NCBI RefSeq assembly: GCF_036323735.1
Contig: NC_086026.1
Span: 72,120,539 to 72,184,538 of the forward strand
DNA length: 64,000 nucleotides
Reading direction: 5' to 3'
DNA from: Rattus norvegicus
Lineage: Eukaryota; Chordata; Mammalia; Rodentia; Muridae
Position numbers and translations under genes: made by a program. The stretch's first letter is position 1; the number at the start of each line of letters is the position of its first letter. Of the stretch, positions 39,001-49,879 are shown piece by piece. A model generated the notes under the pieces. It was given only the letters and a program-made list of their open reading frames with translations. It was not told the DNA's origin and did no database searches.

Positions 39001-40245
39001 CTCAGGCGTTCATTTGGCACTAGAGAAAATTACAGGAACAACTAGTGTTACTTTCTTTCCCATCCCCAGCATCGGTAGAAGCTGGCGTTCCTTCAACTTG
39101 AATTTCTGTGATGCTTTAGGAGAAAAATCACAGAATACTCTTAAGAGTTGAAATGTTGCTGATAAAAAAAAAAGCAAAAAAACAAAGACCTCAGTACCAC
39201 ACTCTGCGGTAGAAGAGTCTACGGCTCTGAGATACACTTCGTGTGGCACTGAGAATCATTTTCCTCATCAAGTACTTCACTTCCTATCCCTACTCCTGGT
39301 TTCCTACATCTTACAACGGACTAAGTAAGAACATCACAAGTGTCCTCATTCCTTTTCACCCTACACCTAATCAGGGAGACACAATGCCCTCTGGAAAGGC
39401 AGGCAGTTTCCAATTTTTAAAGATACAACACACAAGGAAAGGGCTGGAAGAGGACGAAGTACAATGTCTACCTATACTGTGACAATGTTTCATAATACAG
39501 CTTGCTCCTTATTTAGGTCTGTGAGCCAAATCAAATGCGTAAATGCAATTTAGATCCATTATTACATCAGAGACCAGACGAATTCAAGCCTAAGAGTGGA
39601 ATCTAGCAATGTCCGCAAGGTTGTGCTAAGATCACCAGTTAGAAGACACTACCCAGCAGAATGCAATGATTTTCAGAAATTCAACTCTCCAACAATAACT
39701 GCACATAATTTTCAGATTATTAATCAGTAGCTAAGTGTTTCAAGTCCTCCTGATGTAAAATGTGCTGTATCACTGCACACACACAGTGAAGTAAGAACCA
39801 TCCATGCAGGGCTTGAGCATCTCCCATTGCTCCCAGTGTTCCTTTTTAGTTCATTTTCTTCATGAAATCCTCAAAACTGCTGCACGGATGACATGCTGAC
39901 ATCAGCTTAACAGAAATACTTTTGTAGGCAGCTGTTTAAAACATCATCAATTTTAAATCACAAATGCCCCATTACACAAAAATCTTACATTCATTCCTTT
40001 AAAAAAAAAAAAAAAAAGAAACAAACAAATGTCCAAACACCTTCCAGTTACACCTGAACAGCGCTGCTCTGTTTAGTGTGCTGAACTCAATACCACGTGA
40101 GAAAAGAGGCACATGGAACCAAGGACGATGGGCTGAAAGGATAGTGGAAAGAAAAGGAGAAGTTACAAACACAGAATTCTATTGTCTGTGATTAAAGTCC
40201 TTTACTTTTTAGCACCACATTAAACGATTTTACACATCCAGTCAC
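36040..40245 (-). other. Fem1b: Fem1b 3' untranslated region (long, SINE-free; distal end approximate)
   Basis: About 4.2 kb after the stop. I found no B1, B2, B3, B4 or ID element here, whereas the DNA on both sides has one every few hundred bases. It is AT-rich and low in CpG, as expected for a conserved long UTR. A minus-strand AGTAAA at 36,064-36,059, with a pyrimidine tract beyond it, is the likely end. An alternative end near 35,890 (minus-strand ATTAAA at about 35,914) is possible. Confidence 0.7.
36059..36064 (-). terminator. Candidate Fem1b polyadenylation signal (AGTAAA)
   Basis: AGTAAA variant hexamer on the minus strand at the edge of the SINE-free block. Cleavage is expected at about 36,030-36,050. 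The call rests on position and hexamer only. Confidence 0.4.
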
Positions 40246-41881
40246 TTAATGAAATCCAACAAACTCTTCAAGAGTCCGGGGGATCTGGTCTTGGTAGTTA
40301 ATGTCATTAGCCCGAACTGCTCGGGCAGCCAGGCACTTGAGGCTCATCTTCATCTGAGTTTTAAGTAGTATTTCAGACACCCCAGTTGTACTTTTGTCTA
40401 GCGGAGTTTTATTCTGCTTGTTTGTCATGTCGGTATGAGCTCCAGCTTCCACAAGGCTAATGATGATGGAGTGCAAGGTCAGAAAATCACTGATGGGCCT
40501 GTTGTACTGGACGATAATGTGGAGGGCACTGTTCCCCTCATTGTCCACAGCATTTACCTCAGCACCACAGTCCAGCAGGAGCTTTGTGACCAGTGCATTG
40601 GGAAAGCTGCAGACATCATTGGTGTGGAAATCATCGACTGGTGTGTTCGAGTTGACGGCCAAGTGTAGCAAGGTGAAACCTTCCCGTGTTCTGGGGTCCA
40701 GGTGAATCAGGTTGTAGATCTGCTTGTTAATTCTGCACTGGTCTTCTTCGCTACACTGTGTCTTGGTGGAGATGCACACAAGGTACAGAAAGGTATAGAG
40801 GTTACACTCATAGTTATCCATGGCACTGTGGACGTCAGCATCGGAGATATTTTTAACTCTGTTCATGCTCTGCTCTATTTCCAAGACACTGCATCTCAAA
40901 ACGCATTCTATGTCTGGGGCCTTCACAGCTTCATTGAGGTGTATCATCTGTGAGAAGACTTGAGCAAACCGAAGCAGATCCTTGTGGGTATTTCTATTTC
41001 CTTTCTGTCTGAGGTGCAGCGCGTGAAGCCACAATTTGATGCACTGCTCGAACTCCATGTTGTCAGCATAGACAGCCCCTCTGTAAATGATGGGATGGGA
41101 AACATCAATGTTGTCAGCACCTAAAATCCGTTCTCGCACGATAAGGCCCTCCATGTGAAGAGCATCTCTGTCTTGCCGAATAGCCTCCAATTCCTGTGGG
41201 TTCCTACATTCAGTTCTGTTCCCATAAGCATGGATGGGTGGAAGAACCTCTTTCTCAAGAATGTTGTCACCATCCTGAAACCTCTCCAACATAGCTAAAT
41301 ATAAATAGTGGTATGTCTTCATGATGTCATAGTTCTCACGGTCATTTGCAAAGGAGGCACCCAAGAGCTCCAAGGCTTCAATCCGACTTCTGCGGTCACA
41401 ATCGGCATGAGAGAGCAACAGTTCAACGACATCAGCTTTACAGCTTTCAGCAGCTACCTTCAACGGTGTCATCCCGTGGCCATTTACTACTATTGCGGCT
41501 CGCCATTTTATCAGTTCTTTCACAATGTCAATGTGACCAGCTTCGGCTGCGAAGTGCAAAGCTGTGGCTCCACAGTGTGCTTTAGCATTGGGGTCAGCAC
41601 GCTGTTCTAAGAGGTATCTGACAACATCGGTGTGCCCCTTATATGCTGCGATCATTAGGCAGGTGTTGTCATACTTGTTGGCAATGCTGATATTGGCATT
41701 ATTTTCAACCAAATATTTCACAATGTCCAGTCTACCATCAAAGCACGCTGCCCGCAATGGAGTTGAGTTAGTGACTGTGGTGTGGTTCACGTTGGCTCCA
41801 TGGCTGACTAGAAGTTTAACAACTTCAAAATGTCCGGCTCCCGCAGCACACCAAAGAGCAGTGGCACCATCAATGACATAC
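40246..41881 (-). CDS. Fem1b: Fem1b exon 2: residues 83-627 of the CUL2 ubiquitin-ligase substrate receptor
   Basis: FEM1B is the substrate-recognition subunit of a CUL2-RING E3 ligase that reads C-terminal degrons and, in reductive stress, targets FNIP1 (family knowledge). Acceptor CTGTGTGTAG on the minus strand precedes 41,881; the stop TAA is at 40,246-40,248. Joined to exon 1 the protein is 627 residues, the known length. Ankyrin repeats run from about residue 45 to 230 (e.g. GATALWCAAGAGHFEVVKLL, NSTPLRAACFDGRLDIVKYL). A TPR-like helical region follows (about 245-370), then two more ankyrin repeats (about 480-570, GFTLLHLAVNSNTPVDDF and NSALHIIVQY). Cys186 in AHCGATAL, the reported redox/zinc residue, is present. 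The C-terminal VHL/CUL2 box begins MSLKCLAARAV with Leu597 intact and ends EEFVGFH. No breaks seen. Confidence 0.98.
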
Positions 41882-42132
41882 CTACACACAGAAAGAACAG
41901 TCAGTCAGACAGTGGGCCCTGACATGCATTCACAGGCACTAAATAAAACTCTACTTTCCCAAACCTTAATAAAGTATCAGTTATGGTAAAAATAAAAACA
42001 AGTAATTTCAACAAAGCAGTTTACTAGTGTGGGATCAATAAAATTATTGCTACTGTCATTTCTAAAGTCATTTTTTTAACGTGAAGAATACTCTCTACTG
42101 GCAACAATTCACCTCAGAAAACAGAGGAAAGG

Positions 42133-42340
42133 CTGAGAAGACAGGCTCAGTGAGGAAAGTACTTGTTATGCAAGCATGAGGGTCTGAGTTCAAATCTCCA
42201 GAACATACTTAGTGACAAGAGTGGCGAGTGTGTATTATCTTAGTGTCACTACTGTAGGATAGGAGACTACTACTGTGGGTGGGATGGAGACAAGAATCCC
42301 CACAGTTAATGGGCTGGTGGGTCAGGTGTGCTCAAAATAA
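42133..42340 (+). mobile_element. B3-like SINE
   Basis: GACAGGCTCAGTGAGGAAAG, GCAAGCATGAGGGTCTGAGT and CAAATCTCCAGAAC. Confidence 0.65.
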
Positions 42341-42626
42341 TCTGTCTCAAGGAGGAAGGTGAGAACCTATACCAGGCACACAAAGCTTTAAAACCAGAAA
42401 AAGCAAAGCACGCAAATGCTGAGGCAGTGTCTGGAGGTCTGTGCGGTCTTTTACCAAAGGTATGTATGCTGACGCACATCATGACCTGCCTCTCAGTAGA
42501 CCAGGGGCCCTCCAGAGCTCAGTTTTCCCATTTAGAGAAACAGCTCCAGTTCCTAAGTTATTTTTGTTAAAATGCTGCTTTGGGGAAAAAAGAACAAAAA
42601 GCAGATGACAGAAGCACTAAGATGGC

Positions 42627-42825
42627 AGTTCTCAACCTGTGAGTCACTACCCTTTTTGGCAACCCCCTTCCTCTAAAAATATTTATATTAGAATTCATAA
42701 TAGCAAAATTACAGTTATGAAGTAGCAATCAAAATAATTGTATGGTTGGGGCGGGGGGTCACCACAACATGAAGAACTGTATTAAAGGGTTGCAGCATTA
42801 GGAAGATTGAGGATCACTGCTTTAA
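42627..42825 (+). mobile_element. hAT-type MITE (URR1-like), second copy
   Basis: GGCAGTTCTCAACCTGTGAG start, internal AAAATTACAGTTATGAAGTA and end GGATCACTGC match the same family as the copy near 50.5 kb in opposite orientation. The target duplication is not evident. Confidence 0.75.
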
Positions 42826-42837
42826 AGCTACAGCAAG

Positions 42838-43012
42838 GGGTGCTGGAGAGATGGCTCAGTGGTTAAGAACACTGACTGCTCTTCTAGAGGTCCTGAGTTC
42901 AATTCCCAGCACCCACATAGTGGCTCACAACCATCTGTAATGACAACCGATGCCACCTTCTGGTGTGTCTGAAGACAGCGACAGTGTGCTCATATACATA
43001 AAATAAATTAAA
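42838..43012 (+). mobile_element. B2 SINE
   Basis: GGTGCTGGAGAGATGGCTCA, GAACACTGACTGCTCTTC and CTTCTGGTGTGTCTGAAGAC; tail contains AATAAA. Confidence 0.95.
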
Positions 43013-43254
43013 GCTACAGCAAGAATGAACAACCACTGGGTCATACAATGTTGTCAGTGGCTTCTTATTAAGTGTGTTACAGTTTCCTCTTATCCAGCTA
43101 GCTCCCAAATAATTGAGACGGGACTATTTTACTTGTTTAACATGCTTTAAAAGCACAACAACTGAGCAGTATTACTCTATTTTAATCTCTAAATTAATCT
43201 GGCTACTTCCAAGCCAAAATCCCCAGATACTTGCATTTTATTTTATGGCTTTCT

Positions 43255-43620
43255 TGCTCAGAGCTGTTCTCTCATGGTGTCTCTCCTGGATTCTCCTGGT
43301 GGGTAATCCACTTTCTCTCTTCTATACCCATTCCCTGGCTGGGAAGTCCTGCCCTATTCTCTCCTGTTTAATCAGTGGCTGATCAGCTTTTTATCAACAA
43401 ATCAGAAAAATAAATGGGGAGGAATACTTATACAACATTGAGGCAGGATTAGAATAAGAATTGCAACCAGATATAGGGGAGACAGAATCAGGATTTGAAT
43501 CTCCACACAGTATTCACATATAGACAGCTGTAAATTGTTTTCCTTTGGGAAATGTACTGGATGGCAGGATGCATATGGAGACTTATTAAGCAAATATGCT
43601 TATCATGTAAATATAAACAC
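43255..43620. repeat. Dispersed-repeat-like segment, unassigned
   Basis: CTGGCTGGGAAGTCCTGCCC, CAGTGGCTGATCAGC and AATCTCCACACAGTATTCAC look like a recurring rodent repeat. The class could not be decided and no coding potential is seen. Confidence 0.4.
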
Positions 43621-44849
43621 TCTGTAAAAATGTGTTTTAGCATGCTATATCCCAAATGAAAAGATGTGTTTGCATCCTGTGTAAAGGCATCTATTCCTGA
43701 AGCAAATCGTTATGCAGCACGCACAGCAGGAGACAACAAGCATTTGAGAAACTGCCCAGGCAACTCCCTGGCTGGACACTGGACACTGAGGCTACAGTTA
43801 CCCACTGAGCCACTGTTACAAGCAGGGTTTGCAATCTATGAAGTTAGGCTCTTCTGACAAGTCCATCCTTTCCCACTTTACCCCCAGTCTCCTTTTCCTA
43901 ATTTTAAACCTACTGATATTGGTTCATGGAACCTAAAAAGACTTTTTGCTAAAGATATTTAGAATTACTGTGCTAGAACCAGTAAATTCACCCAACAAAT
44001 TAGGGCAGAGGGATAACCAAGTAATTATTCACTAGGACAATTAAGCACACCAAAAAAAATCTATTAATGGGCTTCCACTACACAACTTTATGTTGTGACA
44101 CAGATCAAATTACAGACCCCACAAAGTAAGAGTACAATTCCCATAATGCCTCTCCAAAAGTCAGGTGTTAGCACTGCAAATAGGGTACCTGCCTGACTCT
44201 GAAATTGCAGCTCTTATGAAAGAGGCTCAGCTCTTGTTAGTGGCAGGCTAACCTGCTCTTCTGCTTTCTACCATGTAGAAGGATAGCATTCTTCACTGCA
44301 GAATGCAGCCCTTGCCAGACAACCAAATGTCCCTTCACCTTGAATGTCCCAACCTACCTGATATGGGAAATAAATTTCCACTCAGTCTTAGGTATTTTGT
44401 TACAGCAGAACAAGACTTAGAAAAGCATAAATTAGCCCCAGTTAACATCACAAAAACAATATCCTCTATCCCTTTTTGTTAAAAAAAAAAAATTAGTTAA
44501 AAGTAATGATGCACACCTTTTCCCTGCAATCAGAGGCAGATGGAACTGATTTCAAGGCCAGCCAGGGCTATACAGTCAATGTATGCAAGTAGGTGCATCC
44601 CAGTGAGTGAGATATAGAGAAAAGTATATGTATATAAAATGTAGGGGTACAGATGCCACTGCACATTTGGAAGTGAGAGACCAACTTGAGGGAGTTGGTT
44701 CTCTATTTTGACTATATGGTCCCAAGAAATGGAACCTAGATGCTTAGGTCTGGCCACAATGATCTGACTGAGCCATTGCACTGGTCCTGTATTTGTTTTT
44801 GATACAATGTGTTAATACCAGTCTGGAAAGGTCCTTTAGAAATTAAACA

Positions 44850-45032
44850 AGGGCTGCAGAGATGGCTCAACGGTTAAGAGCACTGACTGCTCTTCCAGAG
44901 GTCCTGAGTTCAATTCCCAGCAACCACATGGTGGCTCACAACCATCTGTAATGGGATCTGATGCCCTCTTCTGGTGTGTCTGAAGACAGGTACAGTGTAC
45001 ATGAATACATAAAATAAATAAATTCTTAGAAA
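44850..45032 (+). mobile_element. B2 SINE, near consensus
   Basis: GGGCTGCAGAGATGGCTCAA, GTCCTGAGTTCAATTCCCAG, ATGGTGGCTCACAACCATCT and AATAAATAAA tail. Confidence 0.96.
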
Positions 45033-45299
45033 TTGAAACAAATACTGATGAGCAGTTCCTTACAGGTGATACTTTTTATGACACTGAAGACCTTGTGGTG
45101 TGTTTGGTGCTATGTAAACCTATTAGTTACATATCTGCAAGAAAGACATAAGTTATTCACCTACCACATAGGGCTACTGACAGGTTATTATGAAAATTGA
45201 GCTATACTGCACATGAAATAGTTAATACAGTATTTTGTGTGAACAATTTGATGCATGAGTCTACACCTTAGTTAGAATTACAAACCTAGGAAAATGCAC

Positions 45300-45465
45300 A
45301 AATCTTTTTTTAAAATGTGTATGGATTGATTACATTAATTACATGCATGTACTGCAGCATGCGAGTGAAGTCAGAGGGCAGTTCAGTTCTCTCCTACTAT
45401 GCAGGTTCTGCAAACTGAAGTTGGCAGCAGATGCCTTATCTACTGAGCCATCTCATCAGCTATGA
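45300..45465 (-). mobile_element. B3 SINE
   Basis: GAGTGAAGTCAGAGGGCAGT and CTTATCTACTGAGCCATCTC. Confidence 0.75.
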
Positions 45466-45589
45466 ACCTCGAGTATACATCTATGAACTCATTTTCTGAA
45501 CCAGGTAGAAAACATTTTCATCACCTTAAATGTGCTCCTTGGGCATCTTCCCAGTCAGTTCTTCCCTAGATCATTTGCCTGCAAAGTAA

Positions 45590-45812
45590 ATTTCCTATTA
45601 ATGGACCCCAGCAGCATACTCCTTCATATTTGGCTTTGTCACTGTGAGATTCTTCCATGTAGTTGGGTCTATCAGCAGTTTCTCTTTGAATGCTATGTAG
45701 TATTATGTTGTATGAGTATTCTACAGTTTACTTATCCACTGTCCTCTTAATGGACATTTTGGTTGTTTCCAGGGATTGACTTTTATGAATAAAGGTATTC
45801 TAAATAGTCTTT
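45590..45812 (+). repeat. Old L1-like 3' fragment
   Basis: GGACATTTTGGTTGTTTCCA and GACTTTTATGAATAAAGGTA resemble ancient mammalian L1/HAL1 3' sequence. Diverged and non-coding. Confidence 0.5.
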
Positions 45813-46049
45813 TTTGTTTTGGCTTTGTTTGAGACGTGTCAGTATGAAGTCCTTCCCAGCCCCTAATCACCTGAATGAGCAGTAAATGCTCTTAACTACT
45901 GAGCCCTAATAGTTTAAGTTTCCAGGTCCTAATTATCTAAAATGTTATGCATCATATGAGGTAAGAACAAAGGCTGATTTTCTCCCATGCTGGTTATTTG
46001 CTCCAGCACTACTTATTTAAAAAGTGTGCCTCCTACCTGAATTACCATG

Positions 46050-46145
46050 GAGTTTTTCTTTACTGCCATGGTGCTGGGGACTTGAACCCAGGGTGACATG
46101 CTCCCTAGGCAGGCATATCACTGGACTACATACATTCCCAGTCCT
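46050..46145 (-). mobile_element. B4-type tRNA-like head
   Basis: GGTGCTGGGGACTTGAACCC and CCCTAGGCAGGCATATCACT on the plus strand mirror a diverged ID/B4 head. Confidence 0.65.
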
Positions 46146-46300
46146 ACTGGAGCCTTTTTCATTAGCCAGAAACTCCACCTGTGAGCTTATTTCTGTAATG
46201 TTCTCTTGATACATTATTTTATCCTTGCATCAATGTCACATTTAATTATGGTAGTTTCTTATTTTCTTTTCAAAATTACGTTAGTTACATTCCCATATAC

Positions 46301-46378
46301 GTTCAAGGCCCTGGGTTCGGTACTCAGCTCCAAAACAAAAAACAAAAAACAAAAAAAACAAAAAAAAAAAAAAAAAGA
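46301..46378 (+). mobile_element. 5'-truncated ID element
   Basis: Only the 3' part of ID (CAAGGCCCTGGGTTCGG onward) plus an A-rich tail is present. It is bounded by a perfect 14-bp duplication ACATTCCCATATAC at 46,287-46,300 and 46,397-46,410, so truncation happened at insertion. Confidence 0.9.
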
Positions 46379-46854
46379 AGTTTAAAAAAAAAGTAAACAT
46401 TCCCATATACTTTCAGAGTTGGCCTGCCAGTTTTCACATATGTGCACGTGCAGGCTGGGAGTGTGATTTGGATAGCAGCAAATATACAGAGATCCCTTTG
46501 GTTAGAATAGTCACTCTGAAGCTTCTGACACTTCTAAACCACGAACTTGGAGTCTTCCTCTGCTTAGTTTGCTACCCAGTTTTCTCAAAGACACTTTATA
46601 ATTTTCAGTGCATAGGTCCTGTACATTATACCTTTGGTTTACTACTAGAGACTAATTATTTTATAATAGTAGTGCAAATGGTATGTTGAAACCATTGAAC
46701 TCTGCATATGAAGTGAAATTTTTAAATATACTAATCTGAACTAGAATGTACTTTAGGTAGACATTGTTGGGAAGAGGCGCAGCTGGCATCACAAAGCTAT
46801 GCTGAGCTAACATTCCACTGACTCTTCCACTCGTTTTTTCTTTTGGTAATTTTT

Positions 46855-46975
46855 CTACAATAGGTAGCCTAGGAATTGCTGTATAGCTCAGGCTGGCCTT
46901 AAACTGGCAATCCTCCTGCCTCACCCTCTCAAGTATTGGGATTGCAAGCATGCACCATCATGCCTGATCCTGATT
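46855..46975 (-). mobile_element. B1 SINE
   Basis: GTATAGCTCAGGCTGGCCTT, CAATCCTCCTGCCTCACCC and GTATTGGGATTGCAAGCATG. Confidence 0.85.
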
Positions 46976-47319
46976 AATTCCTTAGTTTACAAATAGATGA
47001 AAATAGTGATGGTAGCATGTCCCTAAATGGGAGTCTGAGACAGGAAGGTCATAAGGTTGAGGCCAGCCTTCACTCTATAGTAAGCCAGTATTAACCTTCT
47101 TCCCTAAAAAAGTAAAAATAATTATTTTGTTTTATTTCATTTTCAGACAGGGTCTCACTAAGTAACCACTATCTATCTGGCCTGGAACATACTGAGAAAA
47201 GCTAATATTTTAATTGCTAGTGTAAAACTAATGTATGTAAAGGACCTATTTTAATGTAACACTTCCTAATATTTAAATAGTTTATATTTGTATTCCTAGC
47301 ATATGGCATTTTGTAATTT

Positions 47320-47420
47320 TTTTTTTTTTTTTTGGTTCTATTTTTCGGAGCTGGGGACCGAACCCAGGGCCTTGCGCTTCCTAGGCAAGCGCTCTACCAC
47401 TGAGCTAAATCCCCAACCCC
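47320..47420 (-). mobile_element. ID element
   Basis: Minus-strand ID with T tail. Flanked by GGCATTTTGTAATTTT and GGCATTTCGTAATTTT (one mismatch), a target duplication. Confidence 0.95.
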
Positions 47421-47599
47421 GGCATTTCGTAATTTTAAAACCAATTCATAGGGCCTAATCAGTGATGGAGTGATTGCGGAACATGTGCAAGACCCTAGGT
47501 TTAACCTCTAGCACTAACAGCTTCTTATTCCTCATACACACACTAAAAGGCAATTGTTCCCAAGCCAATTCAAGGATACACTGTAAATAATGTGGCATG

Positions 47600-47845
47600 T
47601 TAATACCAACATCCACTAACTATGTATTTGTTTTTTATTACATTGTATTTGCTTGTAAGCAGGGAGGGCGTGGGGTGTTTCCTATATTCAAGCACTGCAT
47701 GAGAAGAGGTATCCATGGAGGCCAAAAGAGGATGTCTGATCCCTTGGAGCAGAGTTGCAAGTGGATGGGCCACTTCCTGTAGATTTTGGGACCCAACCTA
47801 GGTTCTGTGGAAGCTCTTTACAGCTGAACTATCTATTCAGCCCTA
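47600..47845 (-). mobile_element. B3-like SINE
   Basis: GAGGCCAAAAGAGGATGTCT and CTGAACTATCTATTCAGCCC. Confidence 0.7.
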
Positions 47846-47994
47846 TCTTTTAAGCATGAGGGGAGGAAATGAAACAAAAAGCAATTAGAGTATTTTTCTG
47901 ACCTCAAATTTCCCATAATCTATGATGAAAAGGTAAAAAACTAAATTTCAAGTACATATTTATTTCATTTGATTTTTTGGTAAATATTATTAAG

Positions 47995-48180
47995 GTGATG
48001 CATATCTTTAATCCCAGCCCTCAGGAGGCATGAGCAAGAGGAGCTCTGTAAGTTCAAGAGTCTCATGCTCTACCGACTGAGCTAGCCGGGTGGCGACGCT
48101 CTGTAAGTTCAAGATCAGCATGGTCTACAGAACAAGTTCCAAGACAGCCAGGTCTACACAGAGAAACTCTCGTCTTAAAA
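47995..48180 (+). mobile_element. B1 SINE interrupted by the tRNA-Lys half
   Basis: CTTTAATCCCAGCCCTCAGGA start and GGTCTACACAGAGAAAC end are B1. Removing the 38-bp insert and one 17-bp duplicate restores a continuous B1. Confidence 0.85.
48060..48097 (-). mobile_element. Retroposed 5' half of tRNA-Lys(CTT)
   Basis: On the minus strand the 38-bp insert reads GTCGCCA then CCCGGCTAGCTCAGTCGGTA and GAGCATGAGAC, matching bases 2-32 of tRNA-Lys(CTT), including the D arm. It is bounded by a perfect 17-bp direct repeat GCTCTGTAAGTTCAAGA (48,043-48,059 and 48,098-48,114), both copies being B1 sequence. The insert therefore landed in an existing B1. There is no T-arm, no A tail and no functional tRNA. 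Confidence 0.85.
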
Positions 48181-48214
48181 AACCAATAATAGTAATAATA
48201 GTAATAACATCTTT

Positions 48215-48340
48215 TATTTTGTGAGACAGGATCTCACTAGCTAGCTCTGGCTGTCCTAGAACTCACCATGTATACCAGGCTGGCCACTACCTTCCAGAGT
48301 ACTCAGGTTGAAGGCATGGACCAGCACACCCAACATTATT
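48215..48340 (-). mobile_element. B1 SINE
   Basis: GTGAGACAGGATCTCACTAG, GCTGTCCTAGAACTCACC and CAGGCTGGCCACTACC. Confidence 0.8.
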
Positions 48341-48344
48341 ATTA

Positions 48345-48520
48345 ATTTTAATTATTTAGTGTATATATGCACACCCACACATGTCATGACATGAATGTGG
48401 AAATCAGAGGACAACTTACAATTGGTTCTCTCCTTCCACCTTGTGCTTTCCAAGGATTAAACTCAAGTCCTCAGGCCTAGTGGTAAGCATCCTTCCCCAG
48501 TAATCCACCTAGTTAGCCCT
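48345..48520 (-). mobile_element. B3-like SINE
   Basis: AATGTGGAAATCAGAGGACA and GATTAAACTCAAGTCCTCAG. Confidence 0.7.
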
Positions 48521-48859
48521 TCACTTTTTGTAATGGAAAGTACTTTTTCATTTTACTATCTTTCCCAAGATGGTCTGGTATTTTTCATTTTTTCTTTATG
48601 CATATAAAAATGGGACAGGAATTATAGAACAGTTCCAATTATCTATTCTTTTGTTTGTTGTTTTGTATATATATATGTATGTTCTTACAGAAGCAACTAA
48701 AACTCAGATATTTTCTCACCAAAAGTATGTCAATATGGGGAGGGAGGCAGGCACACACTTGACCATTTATGCACATGTGTATATAATCTACATAGCCCTA
48801 TAAACAAAACTACTAATTTTTTTTGTTTGATTTTTTGTGTTTGTTTTTTGTTTTTGTTT

Positions 48860-49000
48860 TTCAAGATAGGGTTTCTCTGTGTGTAGCCCTGGCTGCCCTG
48901 GAACTCCACTTGTAGACCAAACTGGCTTTGAATTCAGAGATCTGCCTGCCTCTGCCTCCCAAGTGCTGAGCTTAAACACTTATACCACCACCACCCAGCA
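48860..49000 (-). mobile_element. B1 SINE
   Basis: AGATAGGGTTTCTCTGTGTG, GCCCTGGCTGCCCTGGAAC and CTGCCTCTGCCTCCCAAGTG. Confidence 0.94.
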
Positions 49001-49370
49001 ATACAAATTTTTCAAAACAGAATATAAGGATGTAATAAAATTAATGCACCATTTACTAAGCTCTCATGAGAGAAGCACTGTAGAACAATGATTTCAGAGC
49101 TAGTGAGAAGGCTCAGCCAGTAAAAGCACTTGATAATCCTCTCAATTGAGTTCAAGACCTGGAACCCACATTTTAAAATAACTTTAGTTATTAAGTAATT
49201 ATTAACAATTAAAACAAGATTCAGTGGCTCACATGTGTAATCCCTCCCAGCCCTAGAACTGCTATGGCAAAAAAAGGGGGTGGGAATAGGTGCCTGCACA
49301 TACAGCTCAACAAAAGAACACAGAGACAAGGTGAATAGACCATAAAGTAAATAAACCTGTTTGATCTTTT

Positions 49371-49552
49371 GGGCTGGAGAGATGACTCAGTGGTTAAGAG
49401 CACTGACTGCTCTTCCAGAGATCTTGAGTTCAATTCCCAACAACCTCATGGTGGCTCACAACCATCTGTAATGAGATCCAATGCCCTCTTCTGGTGTGTC
49501 TGAAGACAGCTACAGTGTACTCATATAAAATAAATGTCATTTTTAAAAAAAA
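49371..49552 (+). mobile_element. B2 SINE, near consensus
   Basis: GGGCTGGAGAGATGACTCAG, CACTGACTGCTCTTCCAGAG and TAATGAGATCCAATGCCCTC. Confidence 0.96.
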
Positions 49553-49770
49553 CCTGATCTTTCTAGTCTTAATCCAAAATTGCAATGCAAATCCTGTAGT
49601 ATATATATTTTAATAAACAATAATCTGATCAATCCAATCTCTTCAAGAACACAGGCATCCATGAGGTATGGAGTTTTTACAGTTGTAAGGTTTCTAGCTG
49701 TCATTTCCTGTGTCTGCTTGGAATGGAAATAACCTGGTTCAAACACTAGGAATGAGAATGTGCATGATCA

Positions 49771-49879
49771 GGGGTTGGGGATTTAGCTCAGTGGTAGAGC
49801 GCTTGCCTAGCAAGCGCAAGGCCCTGGGTTCCGTCCTCAGCTGGGGGGGGGGGGGGGGGGGGAGACGAAATAACAAAAA
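49771..49879 (+). mobile_element. ID element with a poly-G run in place of the start of the tail
   Basis: ID body to CCTCAGCTG, then about 20 G (49,843-49,862), then a short A-rich stretch. Perfect 16-bp duplication AGAATGTGCATGATCA at 49,755-49,770 and 49,880-49,895. Confidence 0.92.

Noticed and set aside
40435..41610. Plus-strand frames of 77-100 residues
   Set aside because: Antisense shadows of Fem1b exon 2.
43255..43620. Possible LTR or endogenous-retrovirus fragment
   Set aside because: No paired LTRs, primer-binding site or gag/pol-like coding sequence could be seen; kept only as an unassigned repeat.
48060..48097. Functional tRNA-Lys gene
   Set aside because: Only the 5' half is present; there is no anticodon 3' arm, T-arm or terminator.
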